From CBDDEC01 sp965198045 (GTDB taxonomy: Bacteria; Chloroflexota; Dehalococcoidia; UBA2979): a DNA stretch of 64,000 nucleotides. The stretch spans positions 248,001-312,000 of the forward strand of contig CBDAOL010000009.1 in NCBI GenBank assembly GCA_965198045.1. The letters run 5' to 3'. A program made the position numbers and the translations under genes. How positions within the stretch are numbered: position 1 is the stretch's first letter; each line of letters begins with the position of its first letter. The notes below the pieces were generated by a model. That model saw only the letters and a program-made list of their open reading frames with translations, searched no databases and was not told the origin of the DNA. This document shows, in pieces, positions 25,218 through 33,934 of this stretch.

Positions 25218-26213
25218 ATGTCCGACACCATGACGAAGCGGGAGCGGGTTCGCGCCGCCCTCGCAGGGCAGCCGGTTGACCGCGCGCCGGTCTCGATGTG
25301 GGGGCACGACTATCTGCGCGAGTGGTCCGCCGAGGACCTCGCCGCGGCCACGCTGGAGCAGTACCGCGAGTTCGATTGGGACTTCATCAAGCTCAACCCG
25401 CGCTGGACGCACTTCGCCGAGGCGTGGGGTGCGCGCTACGAGCCGCCCGACACCCAGCGCAACCCGCGGCCGCTGGCCCATCCGGTCGAGTTGATCGAGG
25501 ACCTGCGATCGATCGAGCCGGTTGATCCGCTTGGCGGGCCCTTCGCTGAACAACTCGAGGGCCTGCGCACGCTCCTCGACGAGCTCGACGGCGAGGTCGA
25601 CGTCATCCAGACGCTATTCTCGCCGCTTTCGATCATCGCCATGCTCTGCGGCCGGCCGGCGACGATCCAGGAGTTCGCCGCCGAGGACCCGGCCGCCGTC
25701 CATCGCGCCCTCGCCGCCGTCGCGGACACGCTCGGGCGCTACGCCGAGGCGACGATCGAAGCGGGCGCTTCCGGCGTGTTCTACGCGCCGCTCTTCTGGG
25801 CGAGCCGGGACACTTGCGACGAACGGTTCTACACCGAGTTCGGCCGCCCCTACGACCTGCAAATCCTCGATCACATCCGCGACACCGAGTTCAACGTGCT
25901 GCACGTCTGCCAGAACAACAACATGCTCGAGCTGCTCCTCGACTACCCCGTTGCCGCGTTCAACTGGGACGACCGGGGCGAGGGCAACCGGACCCTCGAA
26001 GAGGCGCGCGCCCTGACTAACCGCGCGCTCATGGGCGGCATCGAGCGGGAGCAGCTGACGGACGACGGGGTAGCTGTCATCACCTCGAGGCTCGGCGAGC
26101 TGTCAGGAACGTCGCTCCCCGGACTGCTGCTCAGCGGTGGCTGCGCCGTCTCGCTTGGCAGCAGCGTCGCTGCACGTCACGCCGCCGCCGAGGCTGCTCG
26201 ACGCGTGGCGTAG
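25218..26213 (+). CDS. uroporphyrinogen decarboxylase superfamily protein, methylcobamide-methyltransferase-like
   Basis: A 331-residue protein of the UroD fold. It starts MTKRERVRAALAGQPVDRAP, the usual opening of the MtaA/CmuA/MtbA branch, and has a zinc ligand set like that of MtaA: His229-Val-Cys231 in VLHVCQNNN and Cys309 in LLSGGCAVS. True UroD lacks this H-x-C...C set. MtaA-type proteins move a methyl group from a corrinoid to a thiol such as coenzyme M or homocysteine; no corrinoid protein lies adjacent, so the role is open. The spacing of the triad (2 then 78 residues) matches the family. ATG 25218 is the first of two near-by ATGs (the second 12 bases downstream). Confidence 0.83.
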   Translation: MSDTMTKRERVRAALAGQPVDRAPVSMWGHDYLREWSAEDLAAATLEQYREFDWDFIKLNPRWTHFAEAWGARYEPPDTQRNPRPLAHPVELIEDLRSIEPVDPLGGPFAEQLEGLRTLLDELDGEVDVIQTLFSPLSIIAMLCGRPATIQEFAAEDPAAVHRALAAVADTLGRYAEATIEAGASGVFYAPLFWASRDTCDERFYTEFGRPYDLQILDHIRDTEFNVLHVCQNNNMLELLLDYPVAAFNWDDRGEGNRTLEEARALTNRALMGGIEREQLTDDGVAVITSRLGELSGTSLPGLLLSGGCAVSLGSSVAARHAAAEAARRVA

Positions 26214-26287
26214 CGACCGATGGGCGATAGCTGACACGACGCCGCCGAGCCGTCCTCGAGCGCCCGCGCAGGGGGCAGGCCACTCCC

Positions 26288-27253
26288 TTAGACCGCGCGC
26301 GCCAGCCCGGCCGCGGCGAGGTCGGACCAGAGGGCGTCAGGCACCTCGACGTCCATCATGGCGAGGTTTGTCTCGAACTCCTCGACGCTACGCGGACCCG
26401 GGATAACGGCTGCGACCGCGGGATGGCGGAGCGGGTACTGCAGCGCGGCCGCGCGCATGTCGGTGCCGTGGCGTTCGCAGATCGCCCGGATCGCCTCGGC
26501 GCGCTGCCAGCGCTCGTCGTCGACCGGGCGGTAGTCGTATGTTGCGCGCGCGCGATCGGCTGTCGCGAGCATGCCGCTGTTGTACGGCCCGCCGATGACG
26601 ATAGAGACGTGGCGCTCCAGGCAGCGCGGCAGCAACTCGTCGAGCGCGTCCTGTTCGAGGAGCGTGAACCGCCCGGCCAGCAGGAAGACGTCGACATCGA
26701 AGAGGTCGAGCACGCTGTTGCAGACCTCCCACTCGTTCACGCCGAGGCCGAAGGCGCCGATCACGCCCTCGCGGCGGAGGTCGGCGAGCGCCGGGAGGAT
26801 GCCCTTCACCGCCGTCTCGAACACGCCCGACTGCGACTCGCCATGCGTCCATACGTCAATGTCGTGGCAGAAGAGGATGTCCACGCGCTCACGGCCGAGG
26901 CGGTCCAGGCTCGCCTCGAGCGAGGTCCGCGCGCCGGTGTAGCTGTAGTCGTAGCGGACAGTCGGATCACCCCCGCCCGAGGGGTCGAGCAGCCGGCCCA
27001 CTTTGGTGGAGAGCAGGTACGCGTCGCGTGGAACAGCGGCGAGCCCGGTGCCGATGCGCCGCTCGCTGCGACCCACGCCGTAGAGCGGCGCGGTGTCGAA
27101 GTAGCGAATGCCCGCGTCGTAGGCCGTTCGCACGAGGGCGGCGGCGTCATCCTCGGCGATCGCATCCCCCAGCCCGCCGAGGGGCGCGCCACCGAAACCG
27201 AGTTCGGTGACCAGCAGGTCGGTCGCGCCGATCGTGCGTGTGCGTAGCGCCAT
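26288..27253 (-). CDS. aldo/keto reductase, D-threo-aldose 1-dehydrogenase-like
   Basis: A 321-residue AKR starting TRTIGATDLLVTELGFGGAP, the pattern of D-threo-aldose 1-dehydrogenases (L-fucose or D-arabinose dehydrogenases). Tetrad: YFDTAPLYGVG (Asp, Tyr), LSTKVGR (Lys), ILFCHDIDVW (His). The C-terminal cofactor segment is AVIPGPRSVEEFETN. Sugar dehydrogenases of this type oxidise L-fucose to the lactone, which an SMP-30-type lactonase as at 22155 could open; the link is speculative. Start ATG 27253; a TAGACT hexamer lies upstream. Confidence 0.9.
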   Translation of the reverse strand: MALRTRTIGATDLLVTELGFGGAPLGGLGDAIAEDDAAALVRTAYDAGIRYFDTAPLYGVGRSERRIGTGLAAVPRDAYLLSTKVGRLLDPSGGGDPTVRYDYSYTGARTSLEASLDRLGRERVDILFCHDIDVWTHGESQSGVFETAVKGILPALADLRREGVIGAFGLGVNEWEVCNSVLDLFDVDVFLLAGRFTLLEQDALDELLPRCLERHVSIVIGGPYNSGMLATADRARATYDYRPVDDERWQRAEAIRAICERHGTDMRAAALQYPLRHPAVAAVIPGPRSVEEFETNLAMMDVEVPDALWSDLAAAGLARAV

Positions 27254-27373
27254 GCTGCCTCCCCGGACGGCGTCGTGAGGAGGAGTCTAAGCGGCCGAGC
27301 GGTCAGATGACCTCGCTCAGCGGATGGAGGTGACGATGCTGGTCCCGCCGATGCAGGAGCCGCTACCGGAGAC

Positions 27374-28114
27374 TCAGTCCCAGCTCTCGCTGCCATCGAG
27401 CCGTTCCATCGCGGGGTCGTACGTCAGCATGAACGTGACGGTCGTGATCCCCACACCATCGACCTTGCTGCCGCTAAACGTGATGTCGTTGCCGTCGAGC
27501 AGGCCAGTCCACGGGTCCACCTGCGATCCGTTGACGCCCACGACCTGGATCTGGCTGCCCACGATCGTGACGGTGATGTTCTCGAGGTATGCCGCGGTGT
27601 CAGACGCTGAGGAGCAGATCCCGATCGGCAGCGGATCGACGGTCATTCGCCACGCTCCGGCCATCGTCGGCGCAGGGGTCGCAGTAGGCGTCGCCGTCGC
27701 AGTCGGTGTCGGCGTCGGATTCGGCGTCGCCGTGGGGGTGGCTGTGGGCGTCGCCGTCGGCGCGGCCGTCGCCGTGGGGCTGGGCGTCGAGGCCGGAGTC
27801 GGTGCCTCAGTCGGCTCGGGCGTCGGGGACGGGGTGGGCGAAGGCGACGGCGACGGCGACGGCGTACTGGTGGGCGCCGGCGTCGGTGTGTCAGTCGCGG
27901 GAACGGCCGTAGGGGTGGCGGTCGATGTCGGGCTCGGCGCGCTCACAAGCGGCTCGTCGTCGTCGCCGCTCGACAGGGCGAACACGGCGATCACGATCAC
28001 CAGCAGCCGCGCGCCCGCGCCGCCGAGGAACCACCAGATGAAGAAGACGCGTCGACGGCGTCGTCGCTCCTCTTCCTCTTCGGGCCCGACAGGAGAGTCA
28101 GGTTGATCCGCCAT
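27374..28114 (-). CDS. membrane-anchored protein with Pro/Thr/Ser-rich stalk
   Basis: A 246-residue protein. After an acidic start (residues 1-15) comes a run of arginines (RRRRRR), one membrane segment (about residues 23-47, FFIWWFLGG...VIAVFALSS), a low-complexity stalk of roughly 95 residues made of P, T, S, A (repeats of TPTATPTA and SPSPSPTP), then a C-terminal beta-rich domain of about 100 residues with no known match. The stalk is typical of surface proteins in Chloroflexota. The N-in orientation (positive patch before the helix) places the C-terminal domain outside. Function unknown. Start ATG 28114, with a TATGCT hexamer upstream. Confidence 0.78.
   Translation of the reverse strand: MADQPDSPVGPEEEEERRRRRRVFFIWWFLGGAGARLLVIVIAVFALSSGDDDEPLVSAPSPTSTATPTAVPATDTPTPAPTSTPSPSPSPSPTPSPTPEPTEAPTPASTPSPTATAAPTATPTATPTATPNPTPTPTATATPTATPAPTMAGAWRMTVDPLPIGICSSASDTAAYLENITVTIVGSQIQVVGVNGSQVDPWTGLLDGNDITFSGSKVDGVGITTVTFMLTYDPAMERLDGSESWD
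27673..27945 (-). repeat. low-complexity Pro/Thr/Ser/Ala codon repeat in the stalk gene
   Basis: About 270 bases made of short imperfect repeats (ACGCC/GACG-rich) coding the P/T/S/A stalk. The opposite strand gives an equally long Gly/Val-rich open frame, a side effect of the repeat and not a gene. The region is prone to length change. Confidence 0.7.
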
Positions 28115-28228
28115 ACCCGTGCCTCACGCGGCAGCATACCCCTCGCGAACGGGCATGGAAACGACGCAACTGGCGCCTCGGCGGAGGTCCTAGGGCCTCG
28201 ACGCGACCGGTGATAGCATCGCGCTCCC

Positions 28229-29556
28229 GTGACTGCCGTACCGCCGACCGACGCCCCGCCGCTTCGCGCGCCTCTCGCAGCGCGGATCGTGCCTGCGGGC
28301 GTGTTCTACGGCTGGGCCATCGCGGTGGCCATCGGCGCGCTGATGATGGTCGTCGTCGGGATCGGGTACTACGGCCTCGCCGTCTTCCTGAACCCGCTAC
28401 AGGAGGAGCACGGCTGGTCGAATGGGGCTGTGAGCGGAGCCGCCGCGCTCTACTTCATCGCCTCCGGTATCGCTTCGGCGCTCTTTGGACCATTGATCGA
28501 CCGCCACGGACCGATGTGGCTCATGACAGCCGGATTCATCCTCGTTGGGCTCTCCGCGGTGCTCGTGGGGTTCGTCGAGGAGCTCTGGCACCTCTACGCG
28601 GTCTACCTGCTGCTGGCCATCGGGTTCGGCATGTCCTCGAACGTCGCGACCAACGCGATCATGACGCGCTGGTTCATGGTCCGCCGGGCGAGGGCGATGA
28701 GCGTTTCCGCGACGGGCATCTCGCTGGGCGGCGTCTTCCTCACTCCGCTGGGCGCGAAGCTGGTCGACATCGGCGGGCTGGAGCTCGCAGCGCCGGTGCT
28801 CGGCGGGCTGGTCCTCATCGTCACACTGCCAGTGCTCTGGGGTGTGATCGCGTACGACCCGCGACAGATGGGACTGCACCCGGACGGCGAGGATCCGGCG
28901 CTCAGTCTCGCTGCCGCCAGCACCCGCATCGACGCCGGCTCGCAGTTCCGGCCTGGTCGATCCCACAGGCGCTGCGCACGGTCTCGTTCTGGGGCATCGC
29001 CATCGCCTTCACGCTCGTGCTGATCGCGCAGACCGGCTTCGTCATCCACCAGATCGCGTTCCTCGAGGACCGCCTCGGCAGCCGCAGCGCCGCAGCGTTG
29101 GCGCTGAGCACGACCGCCTTCGGCAGCATCGTCGCGAGGCTGATCGTCGGCACCTTCGCCGACGCCGTGGACAAGCGCTGGCTCACCGTCGTGCTGTTCA
29201 TCGTGCAGGGAGTGACCGTGCTGCTCGTACTCCGCACCGAGAGCGTGGTCGCCACCTACGCGCTGACGCTCACCTTCGGATTCACGATCGGGAACATCTA
29301 CATGATGCAGGCGCTGCTGGTCGGCGAGATCTTCGGGATGGTCTCGTTCGGCGCGATCTTCGGGGTCGTGGCCATGAGTGGGCAGGCGGGGAGTGGGCTC
29401 GGCCCCCTGCTGGTCGGTTTGCTCGAGGATCGCAGCGGCAGCTACGACCTCGCGTTCACGGTCACGGCGCTGATCACGTTCGCTGCCGCCGGGCTTGTGC
29501 TCTTCGCACGACCGATCGAGGGCCTCGGCAGCGCTGCGTCACCCGCCGAGGGCTGA
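28229..29556 (+). pseudogene. MFS transporter gene with a frameshift (monocarboxylate/OFA-like)
   Basis: The first part from GTG 28229 codes the amino-terminal half of an MFS carrier (FYGWAIAVAIGALMMV, then GLAVFLNPLQEEHGWSNGAV, the classical GWS pattern, and a TM2-3 loop GPLIDRHGPMWL). The frame changes at about 28935-28960: residues run off into an arginine-rich out-of-frame tail, while the frame starting at PAWSIPQALRTVSFW carries on through TM7-12 to 29556. A one-base loss would reconcile the two. The merged product is about 442 residues, a full MFS length. It may be a sequencing error rather than a real pseudogene. OFA/monocarboxylate transport is suggested by the N-terminal pattern. Confidence 0.8.
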
Positions 29557-29559
29557 GCC

Positions 29560-30423
29560 TCAGCCGGTCTCGATCGGCAGAGCCGGGTCCGCCGCCCACT
29601 CTGACATCGATGCGTCATAGATCGAGACGTTCTCGACGCCGAGCATCTTCAGCACGAACGCGTCGCTGCTCGCGGCGATACCCCCGCCGCAGTAGGTGAT
29701 CACGCGCTCGCCGTCGGTGGCGCCGACGCCGGCGAACTGTGTGCGCAGCTCCTCGAGCGGTCGATACGCCCCGGTCTCCGCGTCGACGAGGCCGAACGCC
29801 GGCACGTTGACGCTCGAAGGGATGTGGCCGGGCCGGCCGTATGGCGACACCTCGCCGCTGTGCTGATCCGCGCCGAGGGCGTTGAGGATGCACGTGTCGC
29901 CGTCCTCGATGCTCGCCAGTACATCGTCGCGGTCCGCGAACAGCTCAGGCCGCGGCTGCGGCACGAACGTCGCCTCCGGGTAGGTCGACGGCTCCGTCGA
30001 GGTCGGGCGACCCTCGGCGGTCCACTTCGTCCAGCCGCCGTTGAGGACTGCCGCGTCGTCGAAACCCGTGGCGCGCAGCATCCACCAGATACGCGTCGCC
30101 CACATGTGGCCTGCGCGGTCGTAAAGCACGACGCGCGTGCCTTCGCCGACGCCGTAGCGGCCCATCGCCGCCGCGAACTCCTCGGCGGGGGGCATCATGA
30201 AGCGGAGTTCCGAGTTGCGGTCGGAGAGATCCCCCGGCAGGTCGGCGAAGCCGCTGCCCGGGATGTGCGAGGCAGCCCACTCCTCCCGCGCCGCGTCGGC
30301 GTTGAACCCACCGCCCTCGCGCGGTCGCAGGAACACCGTGCAGTCCAGGACTCGCAGGTCCGGATCCTCGAGCTGTGCTTCGAGCCAGTCGGTTTCAGCC
30401 AGCGGTGTCTCGAACGCGCTCAT
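29560..30423 (-). CDS. sulfurtransferase, tandem rhodanese type (thiosulfate/3-mercaptopyruvate)
   Basis: A 287-residue protein with two rhodanese domains: an inactive amino-terminal one (LRVLDCTVFLRP, GSGFADLPGDLSDRNSEL, YDRAGHMWATRIWWMLRATG) and an active C-terminal one with the loop YCGGGIAASSDAF whose Cys is the sulfur acceptor. CGGGIA differs from the CGSGVTA of mercaptopyruvate sulfurtransferases and the CRxGxx[R/T] of thiosulfate types, so donor preference is uncertain. Open frame reaches GTG 30438, but ATG 30423 with AAGGGTG upstream is the better start. It is convergent with the MFS gene. Confidence 0.9.
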   Translation of the reverse strand: MSAFETPLAETDWLEAQLEDPDLRVLDCTVFLRPREGGGFNADAAREEWAASHIPGSGFADLPGDLSDRNSELRFMMPPAEEFAAAMGRYGVGEGTRVVLYDRAGHMWATRIWWMLRATGFDDAAVLNGGWTKWTAEGRPTSTEPSTYPEATFVPQPRPELFADRDDVLASIEDGDTCILNALGADQHSGEVSPYGRPGHIPSSVNVPAFGLVDAETGAYRPLEELRTQFAGVGATDGERVITYCGGGIAASSDAFVLKMLGVENVSIYDASMSEWAADPALPIETG

Positions 30424-30446
30424 CTCATCACCCTTCACGCTCGGCG

Positions 30447-30452
30447 ATGATA
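30447..30452 (-). promoter_or_regulatory. putative -10 element (TATCAT) for the sulfurtransferase
   Basis: TATCAT on the minus strand, 23 bases before ATG 30423, in the 39-base gap after the enolase-superfamily gene. It argues that the two genes are separately transcribed. Confidence 0.4.
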
Positions 30453-30462
30453 GCCGCAGCGC

Positions 30463-31632
30463 TCACCGTTCGTAGACGACGCCCCCGGTGCGGTGGGCTG
30501 CGATGTAGTCGTGGCCGATCTCAACGCCAAGGCCCGGCCCCTCGGGCGGCTGCACGCAACCCTGATCGTCGATGGACTCGAGCTGCTCCTCGTAGTTGAG
30601 GAACACCGGCGGCCGCGACAGCTTCAGCCGAGGGTGCACCAGGCCCATCTCGTAGTAGTTCGTGTTGCGGATCGCGGCCATCAAGTGCCGGCGCGTCGGG
30701 CCGGGTGAGTGCAGTTCCGCGTCGAGGCCGAAGCCCTCAGCGGCGTGCGCCACCTTGAGGCCGCCCGTGATGCCGCCGTCGTAATCGGGGTCGACCCGCA
30801 CGAAGTCGGTACCGTCCGCGACGATGAAATCGACGTGCATCTCCACGCCTCGGATGTGCTCGGTCTGAAGCAGCGGCGTGCTGATCAGCTGTCGCAGCTT
30901 CCGGTGACCGAACGCCGAGACGCCGCCGTCGCGGTAGGGATCCTCGAGCCAGAGATAGCCGTACTCGTCGCATGCCTTGCCGACCTTGTAGGCGTCGGCG
31001 AACGTCATGAGCGTGCTCGCCGGGTCGAGCATCATGTCCATCTTCCCGCCGACCCGCTTCGCCACGGCCTCTAGGAGGTCGAGCCGCTTCTGGAGGGTCG
31101 CGTCGCGCCACCAGTGGATCTTGTACGCGGGGTAGCCCATCTCCAGGCACTGCTCGGCGAAGTCGGCATAGGCCTCGGGCGTGCTCAGGCCATCGGGCTC
31201 GTCGTCTCCCACCGTCGTGCTGGCGTAGCACGGGAGGTCGGTGCGGAACTCGCCGAGCAGCTGGTAGACCGGTGCGTCGAAGAACTTGCCGGCGATGTCC
31301 CAGAGCGCCATGTCGACCTGCGACATCCCCATCCGCGCCTGTTGCTTCAGCGACAGCTTGGCGTCGTTGTAGAAGCGTTCGCGTGCCAGCGCGCTGCGCC
31401 CGAGCAACGCATGCGCGACGTTGGCCACGCCCGCGAGTTCCGAGGCGTTCCCACCCACGTATTCGCCGGTGATGCCAAGGTCCGTCTCGACGGACAGCAG
31501 ACGCCCGGTCCGCGTAAGCGTGCCACCCTTGCGATACATCGGCATGCGTGTCTCGCGGTGCGGTTCGATGTCCTGGAGCTCGTAGCTGAACTCGGTGATC
31601 TCGATCTTCGTGACGATCGGGGGCTGATCCAT
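30463..31632 (-). CDS. mandelate racemase/muconate lactonizing enzyme family protein (enolase superfamily)
   Basis: A 389-residue enolase-superfamily enzyme. The N-terminal capping domain includes MSQVDMALWDIAGK; the barrel has metal ligands Asp in MMLDPAST, Glu in LWLEDPYRDG and Glu in LLQTEHIRG. The catalytic positions show YKIHWW (Lys-x-His) on strand 2 and a His in DAELHSPGPTRRH late in the barrel, the arrangement of the acid-sugar dehydratase group (Lys/His bases). It likely dehydrates a sugar acid, though the specific acid cannot be told. It lies upstream of a sulfurtransferase and downstream of an epimerase-like gene, with gaps over 50 bases containing -10-like hexamers. Confidence 0.9.
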   Translation of the reverse strand: MDQPPIVTKIEITEFSYELQDIEPHRETRMPMYRKGGTLTRTGRLLSVETDLGITGEYVGGNASELAGVANVAHALLGRSALARERFYNDAKLSLKQQARMGMSQVDMALWDIAGKFFDAPVYQLLGEFRTDLPCYASTTVGDDEPDGLSTPEAYADFAEQCLEMGYPAYKIHWWRDATLQKRLDLLEAVAKRVGGKMDMMLDPASTLMTFADAYKVGKACDEYGYLWLEDPYRDGGVSAFGHRKLRQLISTPLLQTEHIRGVEMHVDFIVADGTDFVRVDPDYDGGITGGLKVAHAAEGFGLDAELHSPGPTRRHLMAAIRNTNYYEMGLVHPRLKLSRPPVFLNYEEQLESIDDQGCVQPPEGPGLGVEIGHDYIAAHRTGGVVYER

Positions 31633-31688
31633 GGTTCGACTCCGTGCTGCGAGTGATCTGTGGCATCAGCGCACCCTAGCGGAGTCTG

Positions 31689-32663
31689 CTACTCCTCGGC
31701 CGCTCGCGTCTCTCGCTCCCAGGCGATCGTGCGCCGCAGCGCTGCTCGGAACGGCACGCGTTCTGCGTAGCCCAACTCGCGCCGGATCCTCGAGGAGTCA
31801 GCCGCCATCTGCTGGCGGTAGTCAATCGGCGCACGGCGGTCAGGCGCGATCTGCTCGTCCGGCACGACCTCGGTCGTCCCGGACCAGCCGGCCTCCTCGC
31901 CCAGCGCCGTGACGAGATCCTGGCGCGTTCGCGTGTCCTGCTCAGCCACGTGGTACACGCCCTCGGCGGCCGGGTGAGTCGCGGTCAGCGCCAGCGCGCG
32001 TCCGATGTCCTCGACGTAGCCCATCGCGAAGCGCCAGGCCGCTTCGGACGCGCCGAGGGTGAGCGTCGCGTCACCGCGGTCCATCGCGGCCAGGTCGCGT
32101 GCCAGCCGGTGCTGGGCGTCGCGCGGTCCATAGACCGCCGGCAGACGCAGCGCGACCGCTTCGAGGTTGGGCCACTCGAGCACCGCGTGCTCGACCTCGA
32201 TCTTCTCGTAGTCGTCGATCGGGAACGCCGACTCGCGGCCGCTCCCCCGGTATGGATAGAGGTGACGCCGCAGCGGAGAGTCTTCGGTCAGTGCACCCTC
32301 GAGCGGCGGCCCGTCCTCGCGGCCCTGCAGGTGGTCGTAGGCGCGGTAAACGTCCACGCTGCTCGCGACCACCCAGCGTCGAACGTCGCCGGCGATCGCC
32401 TCGAGGGCCGCCCGCGCCGACGCGCTCGTCATCGCAAACATGTCAACGACGACCTCCGGCCGCCAGCCCGCCAGCTCGGGGGCGTGCGCCGCGATGTCGT
32501 TGCGATCGAGCAGCAGCTCGTCGACACCGCTGGGGACTCCGGCGTCGCCACCACCGGCGGCCGCACCGCGGTGCACGACGGCGATGTCGTGGCCGTCCTC
32601 GAGGAGCGCTGCCACCAGGGCGCGACCGATAAACCGCGTGCCGCCGAGGACCATCACCCGCAT
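31689..32663 (-). CDS. NAD-dependent epimerase/dehydratase (extended SDR, atypical)
   Basis: A 324-residue Rossmann protein starting MRVMVLGGTRFIGRALV (GGTxxxG motif, as in sugar-nucleotide epimerases), with VVASSVDVYRAYDH in the place of the active-site Ser and Tyr loop. The usual Tyr-x-x-x-Lys is not clear: KIEVEHAVLEW after FPIDDYEKIE puts Tyr and Lys adjacent (YEKIE), giving Tyr-x-Lys. This is the pattern of RNA-binding/CSP41-like and other atypical extended SDRs. Substrate unknown. Start ATG 32663 with a TAGCGT hexamer upstream. Confidence 0.78.
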   Translation of the reverse strand: MRVMVLGGTRFIGRALVAALLEDGHDIAVVHRGAAAGGGDAGVPSGVDELLLDRNDIAAHAPELAGWRPEVVVDMFAMTSASARAALEAIAGDVRRWVVASSVDVYRAYDHLQGREDGPPLEGALTEDSPLRRHLYPYRGSGRESAFPIDDYEKIEVEHAVLEWPNLEAVALRLPAVYGPRDAQHRLARDLAAMDRGDATLTLGASEAAWRFAMGYVEDIGRALALTATHPAAEGVYHVAEQDTRTRQDLVTALGEEAGWSGTTEVVPDEQIAPDRRAPIDYRQQMAADSSRIRRELGYAERVPFRAALRRTIAWERETRAAEE

Positions 32664-32716
32664 GCGGCGACGCTACCACCTCGGCGCTACGCTGCACCTC
32701 GTGATGGAGGTGAGGC

Positions 32717-33172
32717 GTGGCAGCGTGGCGTGAGTTCGAGGAGCAGGCGCCGGAGCTGGCCGCCGCGGGCCGGCGCATCTGGGGCGAGATCGACCTCGCC
32801 TACATCGGTACCGTTTCGGCGAGCGGCTGGCCTCGAATCCACCCGATCGTCGTCGTCTTTGTCGGCGACGACCTCGAGTTCTCGATTGGCCGCCAGACGC
32901 CGAAGTTCGGCGACCTCCAGCGCGACGCTCGCTGCGCGCTCCACTCGCCGCATCTCAACGCCGACGACGAGGAGTTCTTCGTGCGCGGCCGGGTCCTCCC
33001 GCGGAACGACGAGGCGGGGCGCGCGCGTTTCGATGCGGCGGCGCCATACGCGCTCAAGGAGCACGAGTTCGTCTACGCGATGGACCTCGATCGGGTGCTC
33101 TGGACGCGCTGGTTCCATCCGGGACAACCCGACACGCACCCGATCCGCGAGCTGTGGCGTGACGAGGGGTGA
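32717..33172 (+). CDS. pyridoxamine 5'-phosphate oxidase family protein
   Basis: A 151-residue split-barrel flavoprotein-like protein starting at GTG 32717 behind GGAGGTGAGGC. DLAYIGTVSASGWPRIHPIV is the usual first hairpin, followed by IGRQTPKFGDLQRDARCALH, which holds the phosphate-binding Lys/Gln region. No catalytic role in pyridoxal synthesis is expected (it lacks the C-terminal PNPOx dimer tail). Such proteins bind FMN, F420 or heme. It is convergent with a GNAT acetyltransferase. Confidence 0.82.
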   Translation: MAAWREFEEQAPELAAAGRRIWGEIDLAYIGTVSASGWPRIHPIVVVFVGDDLEFSIGRQTPKFGDLQRDARCALHSPHLNADDEEFFVRGRVLPRNDEAGRARFDAAAPYALKEHEFVYAMDLDRVLWTRWFHPGQPDTHPIRELWRDEG

Positions 33173-33191
33173 GCGTGCGCGTCGTCGACGG

Positions 33192-33770
33192 CTAGTCCGG
33201 GAGGTGTGCCAGCGTCTCTTCGAACGACTGTACGTCCTGGTGCATGACGAGCAGGTCATACGTCGTGCCGTCGGTATCCACGACCTGGTCCGCTAATACC
33301 GCGAGCGGGACGAAGCCGAGGCGGCGGAACACCCGGATGGCCGCCAGTTGGTCCAGCGTCATGTTCGCGATTACGCGGCGCACGCCGAGGTCGGCGGCGA
33401 CTCGGAACGCCTCGGTGGTGAGCTGGCGACCGAGGCCGAGGCCGCGCGCTGCCTCGCCGACGACCACGCGGATCTCCGCCACGTGTCGGTTCCATGATGT
33501 CGGCGCGCGCACGACGGATCCGAAGCCGAGGATGCCCTCGTCGCCCTCGGCCAGGATGACGCCGGCGTAGCCCATGAGGATCTCGTCGATCCAGCTGTTC
33601 AGCCCCTCGATCTCTGTGATGTCGGTGGGCAGGAACATCAGATCGTGCACCGGTACGGAACGCACGAACGCGAGCAACGCCTGAGCATCGTCGCTGTTCA
33701 TGTAGCGCAGGTTCACGCTGCGGCCATTGATGTCAGCTGAGCGTAGGCTCGCAGTCGGCCGGTCAGTCAT
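33192..33770 (-). CDS. GNAT family N-acetyltransferase
   Basis: A 192-residue acetyltransferase. The acetyl-CoA loop reads VVVGEAARGLGLGRQLTTEA (R/Q-x-x-G-x-G/A with LGLGRQL), and the strand-4/strand-5 region includes AIRVFRRLGFVPLA, where the GNAT signature sits. The start at ATG 33770 is taken; the frame reaches 33965 but the extra part is arginine-rich and lies in the promoter region of the divergent SDR gene. Substrate unknown; the closest resemblance is to generic aminoglycoside/Rim-type GNATs. Confidence 0.88.
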   Translation of the reverse strand: MTDRPTASLRSADINGRSVNLRYMNSDDAQALLAFVRSVPVHDLMFLPTDITEIEGLNSWIDEILMGYAGVILAEGDEGILGFGSVVRAPTSWNRHVAEIRVVVGEAARGLGLGRQLTTEAFRVAADLGVRRVIANMTLDQLAAIRVFRRLGFVPLAVLADQVVDTDGTTYDLLVMHQDVQSFEETLAHLPD

Positions 33771-33934
33771 GGCAATGGTCCCCTCGACGCCAGGCGGGGC
33801 AGCGATGGGTCGCCAGCACCTTACTGCACCGGACGCTCCGCGCGGTCGGCCGCAGTGCTCAAGACCCTTGGCACCTATGCTGCGCCGAGGCTTCGACCAG
33901 GCGGAGCCGTCGATCAGACGTCGAGGAGGACGCA

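Noticed and set aside
27324..28106. 260-codon Gly/Val-rich plus-strand frame
   Set aside because: It is the mirror of the Pro/Thr/Ser stalk codons; the minus strand has an acidic head, one membrane segment and a folded tail.
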